Assembly: GCF_019448115.1 (NCBI RefSeq)
Contig: NZ_JAGFNY010000015.1
Location: 1-47,451, forward strand
Direction of reading: 5' to 3'
Source of the DNA: Succinivibrio faecicola
GTDB taxonomy: Bacteria > Pseudomonadota > Gammaproteobacteria > Enterobacterales > Succinivibrionaceae
Length of the DNA: 47,451 bases
Each line of letters begins with the position of its first letter. The first letter of the stretch is position 1. Shown in pieces: positions 25,537-34,147 of the stretch. A program made the position numbers and the translations under genes. The notes under the pieces were generated by a model, which had not been told where the DNA came from, made no database searches, and saw only the letters and a program-made list of their open reading frames with translations.

Positions 25537-25590
25537 TAGCAAACGCTAACTTAGGTTAGTTTATGCTAACTCAAGTTAGATGTTACTAAC
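25535..25590 (+). promoter_or_regulatory. Triple palindromic operator array, exact 20-bp phase
   Basis: Three palindromes of the form GTTAG(C/T/A)-N4-(G/A)CTAAC lie at 25535-25550, 25555-25570 and 25575-25590. The six half-sites alternate in direction at exactly 10-bp steps, so all face one side of the helix. A further GCTAAC at 25517 is off phase. No known regulator consensus (such as Fur) fits, and no regulator gene is nearby. The position over the promoter -10 and start region suggests repression, perhaps by a haem- or iron-sensing protein. Confidence 0.75.
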
Positions 25591-25626
25591 TAAACTTTTG
25601 CATTTAAAAAACGGATACCTTGCATA

Positions 25627-27135
25627 ATGGATTTAAAACAGATAATCACTTTGCCTTTTGATGCTATTGTTAAAAAACACACTGATGAAAACGGTGAGGT
25701 TGATTTTAATGCTCTGATTGATGGCTTTAAAATTATGGGCAAGGCCATCATGCCAAAGGTCGCAAAAGAAAAAATGATGCCCATGGAAAAGATGATGCAA
25801 AAGATGGCTGAAAATGAGTCATCTTTAGATTATAGAGCAGCAATTTCCGATAATCCTATCGAGGATGCCTTTGAACAAAAAACACAGTCCCATATTTCTT
25901 CTTCTATGAAGGTAGTTCCACCTCCATTTGTCCCTTATGCAATTGATGTGCTTTCAAATGTTAAAAGAACTACAAAAAGTGCCATTTACATTAATGTTCC
26001 TTTCTGTCAGACCAGATGCGCTTTCTGCATGTTCTACATCAGCGCCTATAAAAAAGAGGAATCAAAAAGATATACCGACAATCTCATTAAAGAGATGAGA
26101 ATGTGGGAGAAGACCAAGGCTGCACAGTCAGGGCCAATTCATGCCGTTTACCTTGGTGGAGGAACACCTACAGCCTTAGAAGCAGAAGATCTGTACAGAA
26201 TTATATCAACCGTAAAAGAGTGCTTCCCTCTTGCTAATGACTGTGAGATTACTGTCGAGGGGCGTGTAAGTTACTTTTCAGATGAAAAAATTGAAGCATG
26301 TCTAAGAGCCGGAGCGAACAGGTTTTCTCTTGGTGTGCAGTCATTTGATACTGAGGTAAGACAGAGACTTGGTCGAATCAGCACTCAAGAAGAGCTTATA
26401 TCCTCACTTGTTCACCTCTCTTCATATGATGAGGCTGCAGTCATCATTGATTTAATGTTTGGCCTTCCAGGTCAAGATGAAAAAAGCGTTTTGGATTCAA
26501 TAAAGATAGCCTCAGAACTCCCAATTGACGGAGCAGATCTCTATCAGCTGATCCTTCTTGAAGGTTCTCCTTTAGAGAAGCTTATAAAGGCTGGAAAGAT
26601 GCCTCTTGCCTATAACTCAAAGGGCAGAGCAAGAATGTACAAGGCAGGATGTGAACTGTTTGCAAAAAAGAATTTCAGAGAGCTTAGTGTATCCCATTTT
26701 GCAAAAACCTTCAGAGAGAGAAATCTTTATAACGTGCTGGCAAAGTCTGATGCTGATGTGCTTGCCTTTGGTCCAGGCTCTGGCGGAAAAATTCAGGGGG
26801 TAAGCTACATGAATTCAAGAGACTACAAGGAGTGGTCTTCTCTTATAGAAAGTGGAAAAAAGAGCACCAAAATGATGTTTGTTCCTAAAAAGAACTGGCG
26901 CGTCTTTAAGGTTTTAGGAGAACAGATGGAGCTTGGATTTATTGACTGGAATGTTCTTGAGAAAAGATTCTCTCTCCCTCTTTATGAGAAGAGCAAAGAG
27001 GTGATAACTCAGTGGGAGAGTGCTGGTCTTCTAAATACTGAAGATGGCTTTAGCAGATTTACAATCGCTGGTCGTTTCTGGGCGGTAAACATGGTGAATC
27101 TGCTTACAGGTTATCTTGATAAAAACGGGTTGTAA
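25627..27135 (+). CDS. hutW: HutW/ChuW-type radical SAM haem-ring-opening enzyme (anaerobilin synthase family)
   Basis: 502 residues. The radical SAM cluster motif is C-QTR-C-AF-C (Cys127, 131, 134) in YINVPFCQTRCAFCMFY, followed by VYLGGGTPTALE and LGVQSFDTEVRQRLGR as in HemN/HemW-like enzymes. It matches the HutW/ChuW/HmuW branch, which opens haem without oxygen to a linear tetrapyrrole and frees iron. Residues ~1-100 form a family-like extension with the Met-rich KEKMMPMEKMMQKM. The C-terminal HemN_C-like part ends RFTIAGRFWAVNMVNLLTGYL. The Shine-Dalgarno is weak. The receptor, HutX and flavodoxin genes downstream support the haem role. Confidence 0.88.
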   Translation: MDLKQIITLPFDAIVKKHTDENGEVDFNALIDGFKIMGKAIMPKVAKEKMMPMEKMMQKMAENESSLDYRAAISDNPIEDAFEQKTQSHISSSMKVVPPPFVPYAIDVLSNVKRTTKSAIYINVPFCQTRCAFCMFYISAYKKEESKRYTDNLIKEMRMWEKTKAAQSGPIHAVYLGGGTPTALEAEDLYRIISTVKECFPLANDCEITVEGRVSYFSDEKIEACLRAGANRFSLGVQSFDTEVRQRLGRISTQEELISSLVHLSSYDEAAVIIDLMFGLPGQDEKSVLDSIKIASELPIDGADLYQLILLEGSPLEKLIKAGKMPLAYNSKGRARMYKAGCELFAKKNFRELSVSHFAKTFRERNLYNVLAKSDADVLAFGPGSGGKIQGVSYMNSRDYKEWSSLIESGKKSTKMMFVPKKNWRVFKVLGEQMELGFIDWNVLEKRFSLPLYEKSKEVITQWESAGLLNTEDGFSRFTIAGRFWAVNMVNLLTGYLDKNGL

Positions 27136-27165
27136 CCCCGACACTACATAAAAAAGGAAATCATT

Positions 27166-29358
27166 ATGAAATACAGTAAAATCGCACTGGCTATAGCAAC
27201 TGTTTTGTTGACAAACATGTCTAATGCTTCAGAGGTTAAGACTAAAGGAATTGATGTTACAGCTACAAGAGTACAAAGAGATCTTTTAGAGGTACCAGTA
27301 AGTGTATCTGTAGTTGATGAAAAGGAGATCAGTAAAAAAGCTGTATCCACTATAGGTGATCTTTTAGAGGATGTACCTGGTGTAAGCGTGAATAATGATG
27401 GCTCACAGGGACTAAAACGTATTGGAATTCGAGGAGAAAATGCCTACAGAACCTTAATTCTAATAGATGGACAGAGAATAACCGAGCAAAAGTCAATGTC
27501 TGGCACACCAATGCTGATTGATCCTGCATCTGTTGAACGTATAGAGGTTATCAAGGGACCAAACTCTGTTTTATACGGCTCAGATGCCATAGGCGGTGTG
27601 GTCAATATCATCACCAAGAAGAATTCAAAAGACAAATTCTCAGCAAATGTATCATCAGGATATGACGGTAGCGGCAATGCCTACAGAGAGTCAGGCTCTG
27701 TATCAGGAAAGGTAGAAGGTCTTGGATACAGATTTGGTGCAGCTAATAGTGAAAGCGGCAATCTGCGTGTTCCTCATGAGACAGTTAAGAATACCGGATT
27801 TAGACAAAAGGCTTTTGATGGTCTTTTATCATATGATTTTACAGATAAGATAACCGCGGGTATCAAAGGTGATTACTTTGATTCAAACATCAACTCCTCA
27901 ACTGATGATCTGTCAAACTATGATGAGTTTTACGTAAAAATACCAGTCTGGAAAAGAAGCAAGGTAAATATCTTTGCCGACATGCATGATCTGTCTGAAA
28001 AGCTGGTCCACTTAAGATTAGATGCTTACACTCAGCGCAATCAGAAAATCATGACAAATCATTTTAAGATGACAGATGTGAAAAATGAAGTATCTCATCA
28101 GGTTACAGGACCTTTGACTGTACATATGGAAACTTCCACAAAATCTCAGGTTGGAATGGATATTGATGCTAAGAACAACATTATTACCAATGGAGTAACT
28201 CTTCAGAGTGAGTGGCAGTTAGGTCAGAGAAATTATCTGACTGCAGGCGCTGGTTTTGAAAATGACAGTTTTACCTCAGTAACTAATACAAAAGGTAATC
28301 TGAATCTTAGTGTTAACGGAACTGGCTACAGATATAATTCTACATCCGGCGCTACCAATCCAATGAACGTGAATGTCAATAGGAATATTGATATGGCAAA
28401 CAGTGTAACCACACTCTCAGGCGGTCAGAGAACAGTATATGGATATCTGTCAGATGAGATTGAGCTTACAGATGCGCTAAATGCTAATCTTGGAGCCAGA
28501 TATACAAAGGTTGATACCAACTGTGATTTAAACTCAAAATATGATGCTTTAAATAATAATGTAAGTTTTGCAGATACAGGAGATAGTACCAACAACCGAA
28601 CTGTATTTAACGCAGGTCTTGTTTATTCAATTACTGATGACACAACTGCAAGATTCAGCTTTGGTCAGGGATTTAGAGCTCCTATTCTTCAGGAAAGATA
28701 TTTTACCACCTCAATGGGCGGTGGTACTGTTAAGGGAAATGAGAATCTAAAGGCTGAAACCTCAAACTCATATGAACTTGGTATCCGTCATTCATCAAAA
28801 GGCTTTTTTGCTGATGCAGCCGTATTTTTAACAAAGTCAAAAAATTACATTTCAACAAAGGATGTAAATGAAGGCGATGACACCATTCAGCAGTACTTTA
28901 ACGTTGCAAGTGCAAAGACCTTTGGTGCTGAGGTCACTGTATCCTATGAGCTCTTTGACAGAGTAACACCATATACCTCTGTTACCTACATGAGAAGAAG
29001 ATTTGATGAGAACAGTCCTATTCTCAAGTCCACCTATGATTCTGACACTCCTTCACTTATGGCAAGAGCAGGTGTCAGATACGAGCATGAATTCTCTTTG
29101 TTCACTTTAACCACAGATGCCTATGCAAGAGGACAGTCAAAACGTGACTATACCTATGTGTCAAAAGAAAATGTAGCTCACTCTCATCACGGAGGCTTTA
29201 CCACAGCAAACTTCGAGATATGCGCAATCTTTGGCGAAAACCGTCAGTATCAGATTTCTGCAGGCTGGCTGAATATACTAAACAAGCGCTACTACACAAC
29301 AGATGCCATTGCAGAGCCAGGTTCACACGGCTTTGTAACTATGCAGGCTAAGTTCTAA
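27166..29358 (+). CDS. TonB-dependent outer-membrane receptor, probably for haem
   Basis: 730 residues. A signal peptide (to about NMSNAS) precedes a TonB-box-like GIDVTATRV, then the plug: VSVVDEKEISKKAVSTIGDLLEDVPGVSV, RIGIRGENAYRTLILIDGQR, VERIEVIKGPNSVLYGSDAIGGVVNIITKK. The barrel contains FRAPILQE followed by ENLKAETSNSYELG, comparable to the FRAP/NPNL box of haem receptors, but the His between those motifs is not seen. It ends FVTMQAKF with a terminal Phe. Haem as cargo is inferred from the operon. AAGGA is 7 nt before the ATG. An SD and a hairpin follow the stop. Confidence 0.88.
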   Translation: MKYSKIALAIATVLLTNMSNASEVKTKGIDVTATRVQRDLLEVPVSVSVVDEKEISKKAVSTIGDLLEDVPGVSVNNDGSQGLKRIGIRGENAYRTLILIDGQRITEQKSMSGTPMLIDPASVERIEVIKGPNSVLYGSDAIGGVVNIITKKNSKDKFSANVSSGYDGSGNAYRESGSVSGKVEGLGYRFGAANSESGNLRVPHETVKNTGFRQKAFDGLLSYDFTDKITAGIKGDYFDSNINSSTDDLSNYDEFYVKIPVWKRSKVNIFADMHDLSEKLVHLRLDAYTQRNQKIMTNHFKMTDVKNEVSHQVTGPLTVHMETSTKSQVGMDIDAKNNIITNGVTLQSEWQLGQRNYLTAGAGFENDSFTSVTNTKGNLNLSVNGTGYRYNSTSGATNPMNVNVNRNIDMANSVTTLSGGQRTVYGYLSDEIELTDALNANLGARYTKVDTNCDLNSKYDALNNNVSFADTGDSTNNRTVFNAGLVYSITDDTTARFSFGQGFRAPILQERYFTTSMGGGTVKGNENLKAETSNSYELGIRHSSKGFFADAAVFLTKSKNYISTKDVNEGDDTIQQYFNVASAKTFGAEVTVSYELFDRVTPYTSVTYMRRRFDENSPILKSTYDSDTPSLMARAGVRYEHEFSLFTLTTDAYARGQSKRDYTYVSKENVAHSHHGGFTTANFEICAIFGENRQYQISAGWLNILNKRYYTTDAIAEPGSHGFVTMQAKF

Positions 29359-29393
29359 GGAGATGGCTGGGCTAGCCCCAGCCTTATTTTATG
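29357..29393 (+). promoter_or_regulatory. Shine-Dalgarno, hairpin, then start codon of the S component
   Basis: AAGGAG (29357-29362) is separated from the ATG at 29391 by a perfect 7-bp hairpin GGCTGGG (29365-29371) / CCCAGCC (29377-29383) with a CTAGC loop, then TTATTTT. If the hairpin folds, the effective spacing drops from 28 to 9 nt. The hairpin plus T-rich run could instead act as a partial terminator after the receptor gene. Confidence 0.55.
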
Positions 29394-29927
29394 ATTAAAC
29401 GGTATTTTAACTGTAGAGATCTGGTGGTAATTGGTGTGTTTGCAGCCTCTGTCAAGGTTGTAACCATGATTATTGCACTTGCAGGAGGTGGTCTAAATCC
29501 CATCTCGCTGATATTAAAAAATCTTGTTTACACCACTCTTCTGGTGGTGCTTTTGTACAAGGTCAGAAAAACCTTTGCACTGACTTTATTCTCAGCAGTT
29601 GGAGCTTTAGTTAGTTTCATGCTTTTAGGTGGAGGTATCACAACAGTGCCAGCTTCAATATTAAGTGCGTTTGCCTGTGAAATTCTGATACTTCTTACAG
29701 GAGGCATGAAAAGATTCTATGCCCCTGTCCTTGGAGTCTTTTTTTACGATTTTATCTCAAAGAGCATGTCGCTTTTTGTAAGTTACATCATGATGCGAGA
29801 AACACCCGGAGTGATTGTAATGGTAGTTGGAATTGTGCTTGTAGGCTATATAGGATCACTGTGCGGTCTGTTTACTGGTGTTTACTGTGCTAGGGAGCTG
29901 CGTCATGCTAGCATCATTAACCGTTAG
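29391..29927 (+). CDS. ECF transporter substrate-binding (S) component, MptD/Trep_Strep-like
   Basis: 178 residues with five to six membrane segments, for example LVVIGVFAASVKVVTMIIALAG, SILSAFACEILILLTGG and VIVMVVGIVLVGYIGSLCGLF. Layout and the early alanine-rich helix fit S components of energy-coupling factor importers, closest in my judgement to the MptD/Trep_Strep group. S components bind the substrate directly in the membrane. The genes for T and A components follow at once (overlap of 23 nt with the next). In this operon haem or a related tetrapyrrole is the most likely cargo. Confidence 0.75.
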   Translation: MIKRYFNCRDLVVIGVFAASVKVVTMIIALAGGGLNPISLILKNLVYTTLLVVLLYKVRKTFALTLFSAVGALVSFMLLGGGITTVPASILSAFACEILILLTGGMKRFYAPVLGVFFYDFISKSMSLFVSYIMMRETPGVIVMVVGIVLVGYIGSLCGLFTGVYCARELRHASIINR

Positions 29928-30678
29928 AAATTCCTATCTGCATTCTTTTAATGTAAAAAGCAAGATGTTCTTGTCTATTGCCTGTTCAATAACAGCTCTG
30001 ACACTTTCATCCTTTTACCCTCTTTGTCTGCTTTTTGTTCTGACTATTAGCTATGCAATGCTGATGAAACGTTACCGAGTACTTATGGTCAGTTACTTTT
30101 TCATGGCTCTTGTAATGGCTATCTCATATATGTGCATTGGAGTTATAGCTTTATATATACCACAGGTAAAAGAGAGCGCGCAGCTGTCTTTAATGAGTGT
30201 TCCATTTTTACGTGGAGCCTGTGTTATGAATGCAGTGCTACCTCTTACCCTGACAATTAGGGTGCAGGATCTTTTAACAACGCTGTCAAACATGCATCTT
30301 CCTTTTATTATTTATCTGCCAGGTGCGGTTATGATTCGATTTGTTCCTGCCTTTATCAAGGATATCAAGCAAATCTTTGAGGCTATGAAGATAAGAGGAT
30401 TTGAATTTACCTTAAAGAATATTCTTTTTCATCCTGTACTTTTAATTAGAATGAGCTTCTCTCCTTTAGTATTCATGTCTTTGAGATCTTCTGAGGATCT
30501 TGGTATAGCCTGTGAATTAAAGGGAATAGGCAACAATTCGCAGGTAAACATGAAAAAACAGTCACTGCATACTAAAGATTATGCCCTGATGAGTATTGCT
30601 CTTATAGTCTGCATTGTCTGCATCTGCATGCAGTACAAGCTCACAGGTACACTTATAAAAATGGCAGGTCACCCATGA
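29905..30678 (+). CDS. ecfT: ECF transporter transmembrane (T) component
   Basis: 257 residues from the ATG at 29905, which has GGGAG 7-8 nt upstream inside the end of the S gene. EcfT/CbiQ family: an N-terminal block SFNVKSKMFLSIACSITALTL, several membrane helices, and the cytoplasmic coupling motif AMKIRGFEF (A-x-x-R-G) that contacts the ATPase. It overlaps the S gene by 23 nt and the ATPase gene by 4 nt (ATGA), so all three are coupled. Confidence 0.85.
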   Translation: MLASLTVRNSYLHSFNVKSKMFLSIACSITALTLSSFYPLCLLFVLTISYAMLMKRYRVLMVSYFFMALVMAISYMCIGVIALYIPQVKESAQLSLMSVPFLRGACVMNAVLPLTLTIRVQDLLTTLSNMHLPFIIYLPGAVMIRFVPAFIKDIKQIFEAMKIRGFEFTLKNILFHPVLLIRMSFSPLVFMSLRSSEDLGIACELKGIGNNSQVNMKKQSLHTKDYALMSIALIVCIVCICMQYKLTGTLIKMAGHP

Positions 30679-32060
30679 TTGAACTTAAGAATGTTAGCTA
30701 TACCTATGCCTCAGAGAAAGATCCATGCCTTAAGGACATTTCTATAAGAGCGGAGAATGGAAAAATCACATTGTGCACTGGCGTTTCAGGCTGTGGAAAA
30801 TCAACTCTTATTCGTCTTATGAACGGACTTGCTCCTCATTATTTTGGAGGAAAGGTTGAAGGTGATGTGCTCATTGATGGAGTAAATGCCTCAATGATGA
30901 GTCTAAATGAGCATTCCACTAGTGTTGGATCTCTTTTTCAGGAGCCAGAGCGACAGTTTTTTGCACTCAATGTTGAAGATGAGATAGCCTTTGCTCTTGA
31001 GTGGCAGGGAATTAAAAGAGATGAGATCAAAAAAAGAGTAAACCGTGTGATCTCACTGTTTAATCTTGGGGATGTAAGAAACAATCCGATTGATGCACTC
31101 TCTGAGGGACAAAAGCAGAAGGTAGGTCTTGCCTCCATAGTGGCATTAGGTGTTAAGAACATCATTCTTGATGAGCCTACAGCTAATCTTGATGTGGAAT
31201 CAACATCTGAGCTTGCTTCAATTCTAAATGATCTAAAAGAGCAAGGCTACTGCATCTTTATTGTTGATCACAGACTTTATTATCTAAGTGAATATGCAGA
31301 TAGTGTAATTGTTATGAGTAATGGATCTGTCTGTAAGGAAGGCGGATTTGAAATTCTGACTGACGAGATTGTAAAAGACTTTGGTTTGAGAAAAGCATCA
31401 GTACCAGATAGACGGGATCAGCTAAAAAGAGCAGACAGATCCAAAGATAGTGTTGTCAGAACAGAGGATCTTACCTTTTACTATCAAGAAGGAAAGAGCA
31501 TCTTTGATAATTTGAACATATCCTTTCCAAAAGGTATTCATGTTCTGCTTGGAAAAAACGGCGTGGGCAAGACTACCTTATGCCGTCTTATCTTTGGGCT
31601 TGAAAAGCAAAAAGGAGGCAGAGTAGTTTTTGATGAATCATATACAGGCAACCCTCTTGCCTTCGGATCAATAGTACTGCAGAACACAGATTATCAGCTG
31701 AATATGCGTACTGTATATGACGAGCTTGAGTCATGTTTTTATCTTGCAGGCATAAAAGATTCTAAAGACAAGGTAGACAATATGCTCAAAAAACTAGATT
31801 TGTCTTTATATGCAAATAGGCATCCGCAATCTCTGTCAGGAGGTCAGAAGCAACGTCTCGTCATTGGCATGGCTATGTGCAAGAATCCCAAAATTATCAT
31901 ACTTGATGAGCCAACCTCAGGTCTTGATGGTAGGAACATGAGAATCATCAAAGATATGCTTAAGGATTATGCACAACAGGGGAACTGTGTAGTGATTATT
32001 ACCCATGATCTTGAGCTTGTTGATGATGACAGTTTCGATGCAATAGAGATAGGACAATAG
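30675..32060 (+). CDS. ecfA: ECF transporter ATPase, two fused ABC domains
   Basis: 461 residues with two ATP-binding cassettes in one chain, like the fused EcfA of several group I and II systems. Domain 1: Walker A GVSGCGKST, signature LSEGQKQKVG, Walker B NIILDEPTANLD. Domain 2: Walker A GKNGVGKTT, signature LSGGQKQRLV, Walker B IIILDEPTSGLD. Both switch His are present (IVDHRLYY, IITHDLEL). It powers uptake through the S-T pair. Its start overlaps the T stop by ATGA. About 85 nt with no gene follow before hutX. Confidence 0.92.
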   Translation: MIELKNVSYTYASEKDPCLKDISIRAENGKITLCTGVSGCGKSTLIRLMNGLAPHYFGGKVEGDVLIDGVNASMMSLNEHSTSVGSLFQEPERQFFALNVEDEIAFALEWQGIKRDEIKKRVNRVISLFNLGDVRNNPIDALSEGQKQKVGLASIVALGVKNIILDEPTANLDVESTSELASILNDLKEQGYCIFIVDHRLYYLSEYADSVIVMSNGSVCKEGGFEILTDEIVKDFGLRKASVPDRRDQLKRADRSKDSVVRTEDLTFYYQEGKSIFDNLNISFPKGIHVLLGKNGVGKTTLCRLIFGLEKQKGGRVVFDESYTGNPLAFGSIVLQNTDYQLNMRTVYDELESCFYLAGIKDSKDKVDNMLKKLDLSLYANRHPQSLSGGQKQRLVIGMAMCKNPKIIILDEPTSGLDGRNMRIIKDMLKDYAQQGNCVVIITHDLELVDDDSFDAIEIGQ

Positions 32061-32147
32061 GTAAAAAAACATAAGGAGTGTTTATTAAATACCTTTTAGT
32101 TCAGTTTTAGCTTTACTTTTAAGATTCAAAACACAATGGAGAGACAC

Positions 32148-32633
32148 GTGAAAATAAAAGAAAAAGTGGCAGAAATACTAAATTCTGGTAAATCAATGGG
32201 ACTTATGATGGTTGCAAGAAGTGCAGGTTGCACTGAGCTTGAAGCTGCAGAGTCTTTAAAGGATGAAGATAAACTTATACTCGATGGCAGTGAATTTGAC
32301 CGTGTATACAGCTTTTTACAGGGATTTAATGATCTTACCTTTTTTATTGAAAAGGGAGGAAACATTTTTGAGAACAGAGTAAAACTTGGAAATGGCAAAG
32401 ATGGTATGGGTTATTTCAACCTCTTTGATGAAGGCTGTTTAAATGGACATCTTCAAAAAAGCAGTGTTTACAAGATAGCTCTTTTAAAGATACCTTTCAT
32501 GAATCTGACCTCATATCAAACCGTTTTCTTTGATAAGGATGGAAACAGTCTGTACTCATTTTATTTAAGTCGTACAAATCACAAGCACGATGAGGCTGAA
32601 GTTCAGATCTTTACACAATTCTTAAGAGGATAA
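32148..32633 (+). CDS. hutX: HutX/ChuX-type cytosolic haem-utilisation carrier
   Basis: About 162 residues. IKEKVAEILNSGKSMGLMMVARSAGCTELEAAESL at the start is a helix-turn-helix-like block seen in HutX/ChuX, and the later FFIEKGGNIFENRVKLGNGKDGMGYFNL and SLYSFYLSR fit the family's haem-binding fold. These proteins carry haem to the ring-opening enzyme. The GTG at 32148 is preferred because GGAGAG lies 4-6 nt upstream; the ATG at 32136 would have no Shine-Dalgarno but cannot be excluded. The flavodoxin gene starts 5 nt after the stop. Confidence 0.82.
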   Translation: MKIKEKVAEILNSGKSMGLMMVARSAGCTELEAAESLKDEDKLILDGSEFDRVYSFLQGFNDLTFFIEKGGNIFENRVKLGNGKDGMGYFNLFDEGCLNGHLQKSSVYKIALLKIPFMNLTSYQTVFFDKDGNSLYSFYLSRTNHKHDEAEVQIFTQFLRG

Positions 32634-32638
32634 TCGGT

Positions 32639-33154
32639 ATGAAAAAGCTGATAGTTGTAAGTTCAAGAACAGGAAATACCTTGAAAGTAGCCAATGCTAT
32701 TTATGAGGAGCTATCTGAATGTGACCTTGTAAAGACAGAAAAGTTGCTCTCTTTGGATAATTCCAAGATAAATACTGATGATTATGATGTAATCATAGCA
32801 GGCTTCTGGCTTGATGCAGGTCATATTGATGACTTCTCAGAGCAGTTTATTCCTTCAGTTAAAAATAAAAAGGTAATTCTGTTTGGAACTTTAGGAGGTG
32901 ATCCGAAGAGTGATGGTGCTAAAGTGATAATGGACAGGATAATTGAATCACTAGATAAGAGCTGTAACCTTTTAGGTCATTTCTGGATACAAGGTAAGAT
33001 TGCTTTGGATGTCATTGAGCTTATGTATTCGCATCAACCTGATCTTAAAGACAATAAAGAGCATCAGGAGCGACTCAAAAGAGCATCATCTCATCCTGAT
33101 GAGAATGATCTTAAAAAGGCTGTTGGACTTGTCAGAAAATTGCTAGGTGAATAA
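32639..33154 (+). CDS. Flavodoxin-family protein, HmuF-like
   Basis: 171 residues. The FMN phosphate loop is S-S-R-T-G-N-T at residues 8-14 (KKLIVVSSRTGNTLKVA), with YDVIIAGFWLDAGHIDD and LFGTLGGDPKSDGAK as later flavin-contacting loops. In Fusobacterium a flavodoxin (HmuF) encoded with the HmuW radical SAM enzyme handles haem and reduces anaerobilin; the same gene pairing here suggests the same role. It could equally be the electron donor to the radical SAM cluster. GAGGAT is ~8 nt before the ATG. Confidence 0.82.
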   Translation: MKKLIVVSSRTGNTLKVANAIYEELSECDLVKTEKLLSLDNSKINTDDYDVIIAGFWLDAGHIDDFSEQFIPSVKNKKVILFGTLGGDPKSDGAKVIMDRIIESLDKSCNLLGHFWIQGKIALDVIELMYSHQPDLKDNKEHQERLKRASSHPDENDLKKAVGLVRKLLGE

Positions 33155-33156
33155 GC

Positions 33157-33771
33157 ATGGATATGCTGTCTTTTTATGAATATGCCGGTCCATGTGGGAT
33201 CGTCATTTTATCCTTGGCTGTAGTCTCTGTATTTCTAAGTATAAGGTCATATATCTATACCTCACTGGTATGGTCAGAATTTAAAAGAGACTATGTAAAA
33301 AAGGATGAGAGTACTCTTTGCCTTAAAGATTATCAGGGACATAATCCTTTTTTGAATATCATAAAGGCAATGGTAAGTACTCACCAGAATCACACAGATG
33401 ATCTAAGAGCTGAGGTGATGTATCTATTTGGCCGTAATTTCAAGACTATCATGAATTCTCTTACAGTTCTCAAGATGATTTCAGTGATCTCACCTCTTCT
33501 TGGACTTTTAGGAACAGTTCTTGGAATGCTGACAATATTTGAGGAGATATCACACCTTTCAGCTTCAGATCCAAAGGTACTGGCCTCAGGTATCTATCAG
33601 GCCCTAGTAACAACTGTACTGGGACTTATTGTTGCCATACCTGTACTAGTAGTGTTTTATCTTCTGTCACTGCGCATGAAGATCTTTTTATCAGAGAGCA
33701 TTGAGTACACCTATCAGGCTGTAAGCACTTTCAACAGGATTAGGGAGCACAAGCATGAAACTTCCGTTTGA
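33157..33771 (+). CDS. exbB: ExbB/TolQ/MotA family proton-channel protein
   Basis: 204 residues with three membrane segments in the ExbB pattern: VILSLAVVSVFLSIRSY near the N terminus, then LKMISVISPLLGLLGTVLGMLTIF and GIYQALVTTVLGLIVAIPVLVVFYLL, the two conserved channel helices with LLGTVxGM and the Thr/Gly block. With ExbD it turns the proton gradient into work on TonB. It begins 2 nt after the flavodoxin stop and overlaps exbD by 17 nt. Confidence 0.92.
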   Translation: MDMLSFYEYAGPCGIVILSLAVVSVFLSIRSYIYTSLVWSEFKRDYVKKDESTLCLKDYQGHNPFLNIIKAMVSTHQNHTDDLRAEVMYLFGRNFKTIMNSLTVLKMISVISPLLGLLGTVLGMLTIFEEISHLSASDPKVLASGIYQALVTTVLGLIVAIPVLVVFYLLSLRMKIFLSESIEYTYQAVSTFNRIREHKHETSV

Positions 33772-34147
33772 GGAGGAGAGTGAGCCACATATTGATCTTA
33801 CATCTTTAATAGATGTGATTTTTATGCTGCTGATATTCTTCATTCTTACAATGAGTTTTACTCAAAAAGCACTTGATATTGAACTTCCATACAGCAAGCA
33901 TTCACAGCAGGTAAAAAGGGAAAGCATTATCTGCATCAGTGTGACTAGGAATGGAGAGTACTTTTATAAGGATAAGCTCCTAAGTCTTGATGAGATCAAT
34001 GAAAATCTGCGATCAGATCCTAAGCTTGAGCTTGAGGTTAGTGCTGATGCGAATGCTCCATTTGAAAAGGTATTAAAACTTGTGGATCTTGCAAAAGAGC
34101 TACGTGGAGGGCGGATCCTTATATCTGCGAATGTCCCTAATGAATGA
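33755..34147 (+). CDS. exbD: ExbD/TolR family protein
   Basis: 130 residues. A short cytoplasmic start (EESEPHIDLTSLIDVIFMLLIFFILTMSF) includes the essential membrane Asp in L-I-D-V; the periplasmic part has DANAPFEKVLKLVDLAKELRGGRI. GGGAG is 7 nt before the ATG inside exbB. It partners ExbB and TonB. Confidence 0.93.
   Translation: MKLPFEEESEPHIDLTSLIDVIFMLLIFFILTMSFTQKALDIELPYSKHSQQVKRESIICISVTRNGEYFYKDKLLSLDEINENLRSDPKLELEVSADANAPFEKVLKLVDLAKELRGGRILISANVPNE

Noticed and set aside
29363-29398. ATG with an 11-codon frame (MAGLAPALFYD) overlapping the S-component start
   Set aside because: The AAGGAG abuts the ATG with no spacing, and the frame is produced by the hairpin sequence; the S-component start at 29391 is the better use of that site.
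34080-34130. Extended N terminus for TonB from 34080
   Set aside because: It would overlap exbD by 68 nt, starts at a GTG with no ribosome-binding site and adds residues not typical before the TonB anchor.
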